Source of the DNA: Latrodectus hesperus
Lineage: Eukaryota; Arthropoda; Arachnida; Araneae; Theridiidae
Direction: 5' to 3'
NCBI GenBank assembly: GCA_037975125.1
Contig: CM075857.1
Coordinates: 69,457,899 to 69,521,898, forward strand
Length of the DNA stretch: 64,000 bases
In this document: positions 1 to 12,751 of the stretch, piece after piece
Position numbering within the stretch: position 1 is the stretch's first letter
Layout: each line of letters opens with the position of its first letter
Position numbers and translations under genes: made by a program
Notes under the pieces: model-generated
The model's input: only the letters and a program-made list of their open reading frames with translations
The model's database searches: none
Told to the model about the DNA's origin: nothing

Positions 1-835
1 ATTAGGGGGTTCAAATCAAAATTTAAGTACTGCATAAAACAAAAACTGTACCATGGATTTCTTATCTGGATTTATGTAAGATCGAAGTTTTCTCAAAATA
101 ATATGTTATATCTTGAATAAAAAGAAGAAATACTTACCATAGAATGGTTTAAACTGATAGAAACAGGAATATCTAATGACTCTACCTGTCGAGGGCATGA
201 AATATCGTTCTGTGATATTGCTGCTAAGAGAGAGATATTCAACTGGTGTCACGCAAATATAGATTCGAAAAGTTGCTGAGGTTTATACTGAACAGCATTC
301 AAAATACTAATCATATTAGATTAATTTAGCACTTTTCTATGACTAACGCTTTAGGGGATTGATCACCATCAACAAGGCCGCAAAGCTAAAAATTATTAAC
401 CTTATAAACTTTCCCCTTGAATATAGGGACTGAATTATTCCAGAGGAATAGGTGGATAGTGATGCCTGTGATGGTGATAGACTTCACCTAGAAGAAGATG
501 AGCCGTAAAATCCGCATACTTCATCTCTCTCATATTCTACATTTAGGCATTTTCCTCTCTACCTATAACATTTCGCCTGTTTTTCATCTCCTTGTATGTA
601 GTTCATTATTAATTGTTTGCTATTTTCTCACCATCATTCCAGAGCATCACAATTATTATCAGCATATTGTATTGACCTATTTTAATGCATTATGTATAAC
701 CTATCTAAACTATTTGTATATATAGTTTACAATTTCATATGATCTAACTTACTTTGAACCGATACACCCAACTAACAAATCCATATATATACTAAATGCA
801 TTAATTATTTATTAAAGAGCTCCAGTGGCTTCCTA
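1..835. other. No gene recognised
   Basis: Ordinary AT-rich DNA with a slightly GC-richer block at 340-500. A 75-residue ORF at 498-725 has no recognisable feature and no support as a gene. Confidence 0.5.
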
Positions 836-1227
836 ACTTCACGCCGCTTCCCGTAAGCTCAGCAAAATGAAGCATCACTTGCCGCGAGCAGTGGTTGGGA
901 GATTGACCACGGTTTACTCTCCTTCACTGGGTTGCTGGAACTCCGTGGGTTGGGGACGTGTCCACGTTAATCTATGACGTCCAAAGTCCTTCCTCTGGTG
1001 TGGCGTGGATGTGGAGAGGAGGGTGACAGCTCAGGTGTGGCCTTGTCACCTGACCGTGGTTCAAAATTACGAAGCACCTTAAAATGAGCAAAAGTCGTAC
1101 TTTCACTTTCGTGGTACTTATATCCAAACGAAAAACGCTTCCTGTTGACTTAAATCGCACAGTCAACGGCATAGCGAGCATGGCTTGCCAAGTGTCTCTC
1201 TCTCATGGGCAACAAACGACAAACAAA
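836..1227 (+). repeat. SINE-like element with the shared 3' tail
   Basis: This GC-rich block ends in a tail (about 1083-1200) found also at 11095-11210 and, inverted, at 25800-25925. Shared words are GTACTTTCACTTTCGTGGT, ATCCAAACGAAAAACG-type and GGCATAGCGAGC. The 836-1080 part differs from the other heads, and no clear box A or B was found. The short ORFs on both strands here are part of the repeat. Confidence 0.65.
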
Positions 1228-3352
1228 CATTATTTATTAATTATTACCTCATTAATTTGCAGTAAGTGCAGGTATATGTATTCAATTCTGGTTTATCATT
1301 TTTAATTTCCTTTTGTATTTCCATTTATTTTCTTTATTTCTTGTATGCATGCAATTTGACTTGACTTTTATATGCCTGTTTTACTACATCCTGCCAAATA
1401 TTTTGTCTGATACGTATTTTGAATGCTTCTTACTTGTCCACGTGTTAACTCTCAATTGGAATACAATTTGTGTTAAATAGTATACTTTACTACCCTCTTA
1501 ACTGTGTAAAAGTAATAATATCCAGTGTTTCATATGATTGCTAGTATAATTGTATTGTCTAGCACGTACTGTGTTCCATTTTCTTTTCTCTCCAGCGAGT
1601 CCATCCAATCTTGTAAAACCCTTTCAGGGTTAGGTACAGAGACCTCTGCTGGTGTTTACTTTACATATTAGGACATCGAATTTCTAAAATTATACAACCA
1701 ACATTCCGGAACATGGATCAGGAAGTGGATTTGTTTGCAATATGTCCAGCTATCATAGCAAAAATTGCTTATATTGAAATCATTGCTTTAGTTTCCTTTA
1801 ATAATACAACATAGAGACAAGTGGTGACTCTTCTGCGAACTACGACAATTTGGGATATAGCTTTTGCGCAACGTTATCTTTTCAAACAATGATCTGTTCT
1901 ACGTGCAGCACTCTGACTGTCGTGAACATGTCTTTTAACTACGAAGCGAACGCTCTTTAGTTGCTTTACATTCGATATCATCATAGTAGTTTTGTTCATA
2001 TTACACGGTAGGCACATTTTAAATTTAGATGGATGGCCATCTTAAGGTCAGCAGTTGGGTGACTGTTTTCGAGACTTGTGAAATTCCATCTTTTAAAAGG
2101 ATAATACCAGAGCATATGTTGTATATCCTTTTCTGAACTTCCTTGATGCAGGGGCCTACCCATGTGGCCTGGTTTGAACTTTTCATCAGAGGAAAAAATC
2201 TCGCTTTTTCATTCCATGCCTAACAGGCTACTTTAGCTGTCAGAGGCAGGGAATGTCTCTACAAATTTCGCACCACTGTAAGCCCTCAAACTGCAATAAC
2301 ACACACACACTACTCAAACTTACGTACAATAAATATCGTATTTTGTTTGCTTTCCTTTATGGTGTTGCAGTTGTAACTGAAAACAGTGTATTTAATAAAA
2401 TAAATAGACCTTTTCAATAGAAAATCAAATTAATATGAAATTCTCGTAAAAATATAAAGCAAAAAAATGTCCGATTATAATTTGAATTATTCTTGTAATT
2501 TTTAAGTAATTTATATCATTGACAAAAATATCTACGCAATTTGCTTCTATTTTAGAATATTTGCATGTCAGTGTATATAATTTGCTATATTAGGCATATC
2601 AATAAGTAATATATGTAAATTTTATCGTAATGAGCCACTTCATTATTTCACGTTCTCTATAACTGAAATAAAAAAATGACATATGGATACCTTTCATTGT
2701 TATTTAATTTTACAATATCACACACACACACACACAAGTAAATTGTTCATAATACATCTAAGCAAAAGATATAAATTACATATAAAGTTATAATTATACA
2801 TATAAATTTATAAAAAGTTATAAATTATAACCAATTATGCTTGTCTTTCTTCTTGCTAATTTTTTATTCTATGAAAAAAATTTATTAATAAGAGTACTAT
2901 TAGAACTAAACATTTTTATGTTGTATAATGTTTAGTATAGCTTGATTTAACCCATAAAATAATATAAGTAAAAGTTTTCTTTAAATTAATATATCTAGCA
3001 TAAATACGATGATTGATTAGTAATGTAATTTTATTTAGAAATTCCTACGCATTGAGCACAAAATATTTTACTTCCAACTTTAAAAAAGAGAAGCAATTAA
3101 TTTTCTCCAGATATTTTTCTTTTTAAAAATGTTCAAAATATAATCTTAAAAACTTTTTTCTATTACTTATATACAAATTATTTTATAATATAGAGTAAGG
3201 CATGTGTATTATACTGATAAATGTAAAAAAGCAGTTTGAACTTAACATGACTTGAGCTAAAGTTTTATTTCTACTTCTGATGAAATCAAAAGCTCTAAAA
3301 TCAGTTTCGTTTGAATTAAAATTAAGCAGAATTGGGCTTAGTTGACGCACAA
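1228..3352. other. No gene recognised
   Basis: 1560-2290 is less AT-rich than its surroundings and could hold an old unrecognised repeat. 2290-3350 is very AT-rich with CA runs. Confidence 0.5.
2720..2737. repeat. (CA)n microsatellite
   Basis: Nine CA units; a shorter CA run occurs near 2299-2310. Confidence 0.9.
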
Positions 3353-3584
3353 GCCAGGATGCCAAATTCTGAGATTGGAGACTTTTTAACTGATTTTTTT
3401 ATGCATCTAGCAACCTCGTTTTTATTACGACATACATTTGGAGACCAATAAGAATAATGCAGAAAATTCTATTTTGGTAGCCCTAATATTAACATCATCG
3501 CACACGTCACGATAGGTCATCTTGGCAACATTTCTTCATCACCAAAAAATTCAGAATTTGGAATTATGGATCATACGGTACCTG
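3353..3584. mobile_element. MITE family M1, copy 1 (left end decayed)
   Basis: Shares GCAGAAAATTCTATTTTGG-type and GCAACATTTCTTCATC sequence with two further copies at 4459-4815 and 5076-5320. The right end GGATCATACGGTACC corresponds to the inverted end of copy 3, while the left end has lost the TGCCGTATAATC part. No coding capacity. Confidence 0.7.
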
Positions 3585-4458
3585 AGCGCAGAATTGAATT
3601 AAGTTAAACTTATTAGTATTAATAATATCTGATATAACAGTAACATAATGGTTTTGTAAATGATGTCATGGATTATTATTTACAAGGAAGTTTTATTACC
3701 TTTTTGTAAAAAAAAATTTGAATATTTAAAAATCCCGAATTATGATTGATTAAGAAAATTCAATTAGACATCCCTCATTTATTTTTTAACCAATTAGATA
3801 ACACTATCAACATACATTTTTTTTAATTTCGTATATAATTTGCCGTTGTGGTCGGGAATATTTCAAAGACTGCTAGCTCAGGTGCAATTTCATCACTTTT
3901 ACATAACTTAAAAATAAAGAGATGATTAACTTTGTTAAGTAAATTTGATTCAACTGAGAGAAACTGTCTAAAGCGTGAGTCATGAAACAAAATAATAATA
4001 GAAATCATTAAAAATGTCAAAAAAAATTGAATCGCTGTTAAAAGATTTGGAAAACAATCCATACACTTATATTGGAAAAAACGTTACAAATGAAGGTAAA
4101 ATAATATGAATTTGATTAATTTGATAATTTGAAATGAATTAAAATAATATGAAAAAGTAGAATAATATGAATGTAGTTAATTTCTTATAAAATTAACTAC
4201 ATAATTAATGCATTATCTTTGATTTTTCATCAAATTTTATTGTTTGCGATTTGACTCAGACAATAACTTTTTCATCATATATGGTGTAGGCTTTTAAAAG
4301 CAAACGTCATACTTATATTAAGTGTAAAATCTGAGATTCTCTTTCTAGTAATTATATTTTGCTTTTTTATAAGTTTACTATCATTTAAAATTCTTGACAA
4401 CAGATGACTGTCGTTTAATAGTCAATGTAAATATCACGAAAATAAAAATAAGGACTTA

Positions 4459-4815
4459 GATGCTGTATAATCTAGCATGCCTTATTCTGAGTTTGATGGG
4501 GGTTTTTTTCCAATTTATTTATTTATCTGGTAAACTTCTAGGAGAGCCCACACCCTTGGCGACAAACTGAAAAAAACGCAAAGCCAAGAGCGAAATTCCA
4601 GAAATACATAGATTTACTATATGTAGTGTAAAAAAGTAGGGTTACCAAGATTAGAGCTAGCCACAATTATCGCCAACCAAACTCATTGACACCAAGGGTG
4701 TGGGCTCTGCTAGGATCCAACCTATGTACTAGCAAAGCATGTCATAATACGTCATCTTAGCAACATTTCTTCATCGGCAAAAAAATTCAGAATTCAGCAT
4801 TAGATTATCTGGCAT
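4459..4815. mobile_element. MITE family M1, copy 2, split by another MITE
   Basis: The left end GATGCTGTATAATCTAG and right end GATTATCTGGCATC are inverted repeats matching family M1. The body is interrupted at 4540-4714 by an unrelated element with its own inverted ends. Left of the interruption it matches copy 3 up to ATCTGGTAAACTT, and it resumes to its right with GCAACATTTCTTCATCGG. Confidence 0.75.
4540..4714. mobile_element. MITE family M2 nested in M1 copy 2
   Basis: The ends AGAGCCCACACCCTTGG and CCAAGGGTGTGGGCTCT are perfect inverted repeats of 17 bp, extended with one mismatch. CTAG occurs on both sides and may be a 4-bp target duplication, or a TA duplication within it. The element is about 175 bp and non-coding. 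Confidence 0.88.
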
Positions 4816-5075
4816 CTGTGCCAAAATAAGTTTTATTTAAATTATATCGTCCTTAAGAACTGCTTTGGAAATTTATTTTGATGATCAATCAAACTTTGAA
4901 ATAAAAATACACATAAAACAATTACTTACCTAGAAAAAATTAGAATTTTCTTATACTTTAGAGTGTACCTCAATTTCTTGGGAATTTACTGCTATATTGT
5001 TCGCGATGTTGTTTTTAGAGCCATCTTGTTACTTCAAGCATGCACGAAAACAATCTTGGCGATAAAAAATGGCAC

Positions 5076-5320
5076 AAATGCCGTATAATCCAGGAGGCAG
5101 AATTCTGAGTTTGGTGATTTTTTAGAGGATTTTCTTATGTATCTGGCAATCTCGCTTTTATTACGTCATAGATATGGGGACCTATAAGAATTATACAGAA
5201 AATTCTATTTTGGCAATCATAGTATTTACATCATTGCGCACGGCACTATACGTAATCTCGGCAACATTTCTTCATCGCCAAAAAATTTCATAATTCGGCA
5301 TCATGGATTATACGGCATCT
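5076..5320. mobile_element. MITE family M1, copy 3 (best preserved)
   Basis: The left end ATGCCGTATAATCCAGGAGG and right end GGATTATACGGCAT form a terminal inverted repeat (ATGCCGTATAATCC). About 245 bp, non-coding. Confidence 0.8.
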
Positions 5321-5914
5321 ATATCAGAAAAAATAGTCTGTTTTCGCCGAGGGGCACCCTTAAATACATTTTTTTCAAAATAAGGTGTTCATCGAATTAA
5401 TTTACCTAGGAAAAAACAATATTTAAGAAAGTAACCTATAAATGTATTAAATAAAAATTACAAATATTATATATAAATATTTTTAATTTTATATATAAGT
5501 ATTATATATACTATATTATATTAATATTATATATAAGTGTTATTATTATATAGTATATAAGTATATATATTATTTTATAACAAATATTATAAGTATTTGC
5601 GATTTTCCTGTTTAATGGATAAAAAAAGTTCTAAATATTATTCCTGAAATGATTATTGAATAAGTTCACTATTTTTGAGATAATATGTAAATATTGCATT
5701 AATTTAAAATGGAATTATTGAAATTGTTTCCAACACAAATTATGTATCACCAAAATTTTGATATTAGAATAAACATTACATAACAAATCTGTGGGCGCCC
5801 ATGTTTTGTGTTTATTTCAGATCAATTAAGTATCTCAGCAGTAGCACAGTTTTACACCAAAAATATCACTACGCGTTTTTTCCTCCAAATAGAAAATAAT
5901 ATTTAGTCTTCGAC

Positions 5915-5990
5915 TTCCTTACAGTCAACGAACTCGTGGATCTAGTCTGACTCCGTCAGACATGGAGGATAAGCAACAACAACAGAAAAT
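5915..5990 (+). repeat. Probable SINE tail fragment
   Basis: CTGACTCCGTCAGACATGG followed by AAGCAACAACAACAG has the trinucleotide-rich end of the SINEs at 10-11 kb. The head is missing. Confidence 0.35.
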
Positions 5991-7011
5991 AATAAGGAAT
6001 TGAATAAAAAGATTTGATGATGCAAAGGAAAAATATATGCTTGAATAGTTTGATGATCTCCCACATAATGTGATTACACTCTATCGACTTTCTAGGCATA
6101 TTTTAACAAAAGTTTGTCGTAAAACTTTGGGTTATGTCTACCTTTCCTGTAATACTACAGTATTTTGCTTATGAAGTAAGTATTAATAAGCTTGCTGCTT
6201 ATTGGATGATTTTGGATTGTTTCTTTCTGTTCTCACAAACTTTGTGCTTCAGGGAAAGCTTGCCATATTTGATGATTTTAAAACACTTCCAAAGTGTGAC
6301 GTGTTTCATATCATCAGCAGTCTTACAATTTCGATTACGTGCACTACTACAATGACGTGAATAGATTAACAATTAATGTGATAGTTAACAATAGTTTCTT
6401 ATTCCTATTCAATAAGGATTTCTTAAGTAAATCCGCATCCACGGTGGTTATTATGGCTGGAATCTTAGGAAAAGAAATGGACAATAATAAACAAAAAAAA
6501 CAAATATTCGTATGGAAAAAAACAAGATCATCCGTAGAAGTTTTCATACTGTCAAAAAATATTTGATATGAATTACATATGTATGCTTATATCTTCATTG
6601 TTTTATGAATTATTAAACATCAAAAAGTGCCTAACATTTTGTAAATATATTTATTTTTAAAATTTTGTCGTATCAATTATATTATTCTTTTGAAACTAAT
6701 TATTATGTGTGAAATCTTATCATTATTGTTATTAGCATTATTATTCTATTTTTATTCTTATACTTTTTTGTTATTTACACTATTATTTTAATGCTAAAGT
6801 AATTTTCTCAAACATTGATATTCATGCGATGTTTATCGTTATCCAAAAATGAAAATGCATGAATAACATTTAAAATTTAAATGAAAAATTAAAATGAAAG
6901 ATTTATTGTTGATTCTAAATGATAAATTCATACAAGTCTTATTTTATTTAATTTTTAGAATATATATTAAAGTATAAATTAATTATAAGTTTTAAATTAA
7001 TTATATTTCAG

Positions 7012-7073
7012 AGATATCGAAAATTCTTAAGGAAGTTGGGAATTTCATCTACGAGCAGCTACAAAATAATAAT
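7012..7073 (+). CDS. CCDC81: CCDC81-like gene, exon encoding the start of HU domain 1
   Basis: An internal exon of about 20 codons, with acceptor TTTCAG at 7006-7011 and donor GTAAGG at 7074. The frame that joins the next exon reads ISKILKEVGNFIYEQLQNNN. It fits the first helices of the N-terminal HU/IHF-like domain of CCDC81, where human has a comparable segment just before its GTF loop. The exon ends on a codon boundary, and the next exon opens in phase 0 with IAVIQGIGTFG. Two bases precede the first whole codon, so the upstream exon should end one base into a codon. Alternatively the AG at 7012-7013 is used, which gives phase 0. The upstream coding exon was not found with confidence. The short ORF MSTFPVILQYFAYE at 6134-6175 followed by GTAAGT is a weak candidate that needs the alternative acceptor. 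The function of CCDC81 is poorly known; the human protein is associated with centrosomes. Confidence 0.62.
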
Positions 7074-7482
7074 GTAAGGTTATTTTCCACAAAACTTTCT
7101 TAAAATTTTTCAAAAGTTTAAATACATGCTCAGTTTTAAAGACATCTTTTTATAAATACCTATATTGAAATCCAGTATAAGAAATGGTACGTTTAAGTTT
7201 TGGGAAATTTTCCCTTAAAAGTGATAGTGAGTATTGTAACGTCTGTGATGTGGTCTAAACAATATTTTTTCTACCATCGAAACATTTTTTAGTTTGTTAT
7301 TTAAATATTCTTTGATTAAAGTAATATTTATTTCACTTTTTTACTTTAATTATTTTCATATTATATGCACGTTATTTTATTTGCAACAGTAAAGGAAAGT
7401 GTTCTAGGATTAATAACGAAATACATTGCATTAATAGGCGAATGGTATTAATATAATATTAATAATGAAAATAATAACGCAA

Positions 7483-7484
<2 letters not shown>

Positions 7485-7572
<88 letters not shown>
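7485..7572. repeat. (TA)n microsatellite
   Basis: Uninterrupted alternating A and T over about 88 bases, in the first CCDC81-like intron seen. Confidence 0.98.
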
Positions 7573-7576
<4 letters not shown>

Positions 7577-8441
7577 ATATGAGCATGTTTACAGCTAAAT
7601 TTTTATTTTATCTAAGATATTCCAAATCCGATAGATTACAACACGCTCCGATAGATACGCGTACATTATGATATTAGTATTCATAATGTACGTGTAAATA
7701 ATATTCAATACAAAATAACTGTTCCTCACTTTTAATATGAGATTAATAACTTTAAAATAATTAGTTCCATAATAATTTTTATTATATTCAAAAACCGGAA
7801 ATGTACATGATATAAAAATTATCAATGTATTTCATATTTATTATATCATTTAAATTAAGCTAGTATTCAAATTGTAATAAATTTTAAAAAATATTTTTTT
7901 TCCTCTTTTAGAATAATTTTTATCTTATCTCTTAGAAAAACGTTCTTCTCTTAGCATTAAAATATAAATTAAAAATTACATAATCTGTAACTTCTTAAAT
8001 GCCTATATTACATGCAATTATGTCTGTCAATACGCAAATGATCTCTTTAAAGGTCTACTGCAACTAAAACAATCATGTTACATAAGTTATCAATGATTTT
8101 TTGTAATAATTCTTGCACAATATATCAAAATCCACATGAAAATTTTTTATAATCTTATTAATCGAGTAAAATAAAGCAAACAGCCAAAGTCAAAAAAATT
8201 TCTACCCACTAATCTTTTTAAATTCTTTGATGTTAACTTAAGTACTGATGGAATCTAGTGCAATTTGGTGACAATTAATCTCAATTTAGTACAATTTTTA
8301 AAAAAAATGTTATTATCAAACAATATTTATTTTAAGTTGTGGCATAAAAGTCTGAATTCAACTTTTTTTAAAGTGTTTTTGATGTTCAAAAAAATGCTTG
8401 AGATTCTGTTTGAAAAAATCAAGAATATAAAACTGTATAAG

Positions 8442-9758
8442 TACGAGGGTTATTCGGAAAGTGAGGAACGTTTTGTAATAAAACAAAAACTAGGTACAGG
8501 AAAAAATTTTTATTATATACATCTGAAAGAGTGACTAAAATGCTACTTTTCTACATAGTCACCAAACAAATTAAGGCACTTATCGTAGCTGTGGACAAGC
8601 TTCGAAATTTCTTTGTCATACAAATCCGCCGCCTGTGATCTCAGCCACTCAGTGACGTACGCTCGGAGCTCGTCGTCGTCATCAAAACGCTGTGTCGCTA
8701 GCCAGTTCTTCATCTTCGGGAACAATGAAAATCACTCGGTGCTAGGTCGGGACTGTAGGGTGGATGTGGAAAATTCTCCCATTTGAATGAGTCAAGAAGT
8801 TCTGCAGTTCGATTTGCCGTGTGAGGTCAGGCATTATCGTGAAAAAACAAAATTTTTGACGATAACTTTTCTCGGCGCTTGTTTTGCACTGCTCTTCTAA
8901 GTTTGCGCAATGTTTGGCAGTACCGATCAGAGTTGATTGTTGCACCACGCTCAAGAAAGTCAATAAACAGCACACCTTGCCTATCCCAAAAAACAGTAGC
9001 CATAATCTTCGTCACTGACAAGGTTTGCAAAATTTTTTTGGTTTTTTGATTGAACTTGTGTTCTCCCACTCCATGGACTGCAATTTTGTCTCACAATTGA
9101 CGTGCTTTACCCACGTCTCGTCACCCGTTAAGATTCAATTCAGTAAAGAATCACCATTTGTGTGGTAGACTGCTCCCATTCGCTGACCTTTATGGAGGTC
9201 TGTAAGCATTTTTGGCACCCATCTTGCACAAAATTTATGGTAGCCAAGCTTGTGAGTCACAATTTCAAACAACAAAGTCCGTGAAACTTGTGCGAAGCAA
9301 AGCAAAAGCTCTGTTATTGTGAAGCGACGTTTTTCGCGAATCTTCTCATCAACTTTGGCGACCAAATCGTCTGTCACAATGCTCGGGCGTCCACTCCTCT
9401 CTTTATTATGCACGTTGGTTCGGCCATTTTTAAACCGGATACACTATTTTCGCATTGAACTTTCATTCATTACGTCGTTGCCATACACTTCGCACATTTG
9501 CCGATGAATTTCTATCGGTTTTATATTTTTTCCTAACAAAAACCGTATTACGGACCACACTTCACAACTGGCGGGAATTGAAATTGCAGCGCACATTTTA
9601 AATTGGAATATTGGGAAAACGGGCAGCGCGGAGACGTTCTCGTTCTGACGGCTGGATGCCGACTGAAGCTCTGAGCACGCGCACACCAAAACATACGTGA
9701 TCGGCACGCGCCTAGCGGCGTCAGACGGAAACGTTCCCTACTTTCTGAATAGCCCTTA
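8442..9758 (-). mobile_element. Full-length mariner element, DD34D type, decayed
   Basis: The terminal inverted repeats are CGAGGGTTATTCGGAAAGT at the left (from 8444) and, on the complement at the right, AGGGCTATTCAGAAAGT. TA dinucleotides flank both ends, as expected for mariner. The length of about 1.3 kb is that of a complete element. It sits within the CCDC81-like intron between exons 7012-7073 and 12752-12914, in antisense orientation. Its transposase is described separately. Confidence 0.92.
8543..9707 (-). pseudogene. Mariner transposase pseudogene
   Basis: The coding order on the - strand runs from 9707 to 8543. The N-terminal helix-turn-helix part includes IKPIEIHRQMCEVYGNDVMN and ERSGRPSIVTDDLVAKVDEK. 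Next is a catalytic block TGDETWVKHVNCETKL around 9110-9065, then KIMATVFWDRQGV and HDNA. The C terminus reads FPKMKNWLATQRFDDDDE to LFGDYVEK. The residues after HDNA are present in the DNA through SPDLAPSD, giving 34 residues between the second and third Asp, the DD34D spacing. Lesions include an apparent small deletion before TGDETW, a frameshift after it, a CGA-to-TGA type stop right after HDNA, and a one-base loss before FPKMK. It cannot encode an active enzyme. Confidence 0.9.
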
Positions 9759-10034
9759 TCACATCATTAATTATGTTATAAATGTTTCCTCAGGTTCAAT
9801 AATTATGGTATTCTTAAGATCCTTTATATTAAAATAATAAGAATGAGATGAAAATTAACAGACTAGATCGAAATTTAATACAGATATAGTCATTTCTAAT
9901 ATAAAAATATTTTACATTGAATAATCAATTGCACGAGCAAAGACTATTCATAAATGAATAGTTCAACTATAAACAATGAATGACAAATGAATAAGCACGT
10001 GACCATAAAAACTCAGATTCTCGTATTGATACAG

Positions 10035-10317
10035 TCAGCTGTTGTTGTTGTGTACCAGCTAGGCTGGCATTATGGAGTGCGCTGCTCTACTTTTCCAACT
10101 GAACCATATTTAAGTGTGGAGTCCGACTTCCTCAGTACACACATTCCGTAAGTACCCGTTTATAGGATAAGCAACCATTCACAACCCATTCATACAAGGA
10201 AAAGACAAAAACACGATAGATAGAGAGAGAAAGTACATCCATGCCCGAACCGAGATTCGAACCCAGGATCTCCCTATCCGTAGTCAGGCACGCTGACCTC
10301 TAGACAAATTGGGCGGC
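10035..10317 (-). repeat. tRNA-derived SINE, head type 1, tail type 2
   Basis: On the - strand the head contains TAGAGGTCAGCGTGCCTGAC (box A-like) and GGGTTCGAATC (box B-like). It is followed by GGCATGGATGTACTTTCTCT and CCTATAAACGGG. The tail ends in a CAACAACAACAG run. Head and middle match the SINE at 10917-11226, but the last 100 bases differ (GAAGTCGGACTCCACAC here). Confidence 0.85.
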
Positions 10318-10916
10318 GATACATTCAGTAATTTTGTAAATTAAGTTTAATTTCTTGTAAGGATATAAGCAATGGTTCTTCAAAATATGAATAAAATCAG
10401 CTTGCAAATAGCACTCCAATAGATAAAGATTAAAAATATGATCTCACCACAACACTTTTTAAGTATTCCACTGAATCAGCTCAGTAAGATAAAAGCTAAT
10501 GCAGTTTATGTGAGATTTAGAAACATGAATATGGAAATATCGAGAATCTCTAAGGATAACTTCTCTGAGCAATGGAAGATCATTTGGTCAGAAAATAGAT
10601 ATTTCTAGTTACTGAATTCAGTTTAATAAATCAGATAATATCAAGTTAAACCAAATTGTTTTCATATTCTATTATCTACGAATTGAAGAACGTATGTCAC
10701 ATTGGCAGATTAAGTAACTTTCTTAAAAATCTTATATATTTACATTAATATTGGTTTTCAACTTATGGGATTTTTTACACATAAACATTATAGCTTTCTA
10801 AAATAGATAAAATAAAAACAATCATTTCCTGTTGTCTTACTTTGCTTTTATAGCAAAAAAATAATCCCTAATATAGAACCAAAATAGAGAGGTATATTAT
10901 GGAAGTAGAAGAATAA

Positions 10917-11226
10917 GCCGCCCAACTTGTCTAGTGGTCAGCGTTCCTGACTGCGGATAAGGAGGTCCTGGGTTCGAATTCCGGCTTAGGCATGGATGTA
11001 CTTTCTCTATCTATCCCGTCTTTGTCCTTTCTTTGTATGAATGAGGTGTAAATGGTTGCCTACCCTATAAACTGGTACCTGTGGCATGTGTGTAGAGCAA
11101 AGTCGTTACTTTCACCTTCATGGTGCTCTGATTAAAACGAAAGACGTTCCCTAATGACTCAAATTCGCATAGCCAAGGCATAACGAGCTTGGCTTGTCCA
11201 AGTGTCATTAGTAACAACAACAACAG
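10917..11226 (+). repeat. tRNA-derived SINE, head type 1, shared tail
   Basis: The head has TAGTGGTCAGCGTTCCTGAC and GGGTTCGAATTCC, recognisable RNA polymerase III boxes A and B. The middle contains GGCATGGATGTACTTTCTCT and ACCCTATAAACTGG. The 3' part carries the tail shared with 1083-1200 and 25800-25925 and ends in AACAACAACAACAG. It is too diverged from a cloverleaf to be a tRNA gene. Confidence 0.88.
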
Positions 11227-12751
11227 AGAAATAGTTCTATTCTTAGAATAACTGCATAACGCAAATTTAGTTTAAACGAAGAAAGAATACAAGAGTCTTG
11301 AAGAAATCCAAGAGCTAAACAACCATTCCTCATTTAGTGAACGCTAATTGACTTCAAGTAATTGTATTTTATATATGGAATTTCCTAAATCATTATTAAT
11401 AAAGATTTTCGAGAAAAGGATTTATCGAGATATTCTTCCTAAAATAACATCATCTAAAAAGTAACAATGAATAAATAGTTAGTAGAAATGCTTGTCCAAG
11501 AACTTTGATTTTTTCTTAGAATTGTGACTAGGAAATATGAAATATAAATCTTTTCCCCTAATTCTAGAAAGGAAGAAACGTTGGCAACACTAAGTTGAAA
11601 CTACAAAATTCTGCATCAAAAAGGATTATTTTCACTAAAAGTGAACCGCTATGTTTTTAGAGCAACTTAGGTAACTTCAAGGCAGTATTTTACTTCAAAT
11701 GTATACCTCGTGGTTTGATTATGAGCTTTTACTTTAATAGTCAACGACTGACAAGTTTTACGATCTGATTTTTCCATTCCAAAGATCTGTATTAAGCATT
11801 TGTCAACAGAAATGTTTTTCAATATGACATCCTCTTAATACGTGAGATAAGAATCTTTTAGGATAATAGCTTGTATTTTATGTGACCAAATGTCCAATGA
11901 TGTTTAAAAAAAATAGTGCAAAAGGATTCAAGGTCAAGAGTTCTTTATCTCGATGTTGATTCAATAGTACCAGTGTGTAATTGAACATTTGGCCAAACAA
12001 TGACATATTTATTCTATGTTAGTACTACAATTCACTGATTAATATTAATATCGATTAAAATAATTCAAATTCTGCCATTGCCAAAAAGTTTCTTTATATT
12101 AAAAGAAACAAATTTTGGTTGAATTTAGTGATACCTCATTTATTCATCTCAGTAAGCGTCCAATATTCCTCGAAAATAATTAGTAATTTATGGCCAGTAT
12201 ATTCTACGGTCACATTGGCTTATTTAAAATACTTGAAAACTTCTAGTAGTTTATAATGAAATAAATAAAATTAAATAAGGGAGAGTAAATAATTTTCTAC
12301 TCAGAATAATATCTGAAACTCATATTTTAATGGTTAATTTCTTACTCGAGATTTATCATTTTAAATTCATAAAGAATTCATTAACTTTAAAATTTATAAT
12401 GTAATCTCTGAGAATTTAATACATATCTCTGAAAAAAAATATTTGAGAAAGTCCTTAAAATGCGCGTATATATATTTCATCTTTTTCTAATCAAATAGAT
12501 CGACTATTTTAATAATCGATCAATTTATCGCACATTATTTTCAACAAATTTGTATTTTTATTCCACTATAGGAAATAGGTATAATATCCAGAATAATATT
12601 TGACTATTTATAAAAATAATTTTAGTCGTTTCTAAGCAAATATCATTTTAATTTTTGCATTCAATATTTATTTATCGAATATTTAACACACACAACTGTA
12701 CACAAACTGATGTGCTAATACATATATCATAATTTAAATTTCTTTTTTCAG

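Noticed and set aside
380..500. Acidic reading near 440-500 recalling piggyBac-type N termini
   Set aside because: Only about 20 residues with stops around, no inverted ends and no catalytic region; too weak to call.
8265..8534. 89-residue + strand ORF
   Set aside because: It runs from AT-rich intron sequence into the mariner left terminal repeat and antisense transposase, so it is a chance frame.
10917..10990. Possible tRNA gene
   Set aside because: Box A and B are present, but a full cloverleaf with acceptor stem cannot be drawn and the repeat body follows. The same holds for 21549 and 26160.
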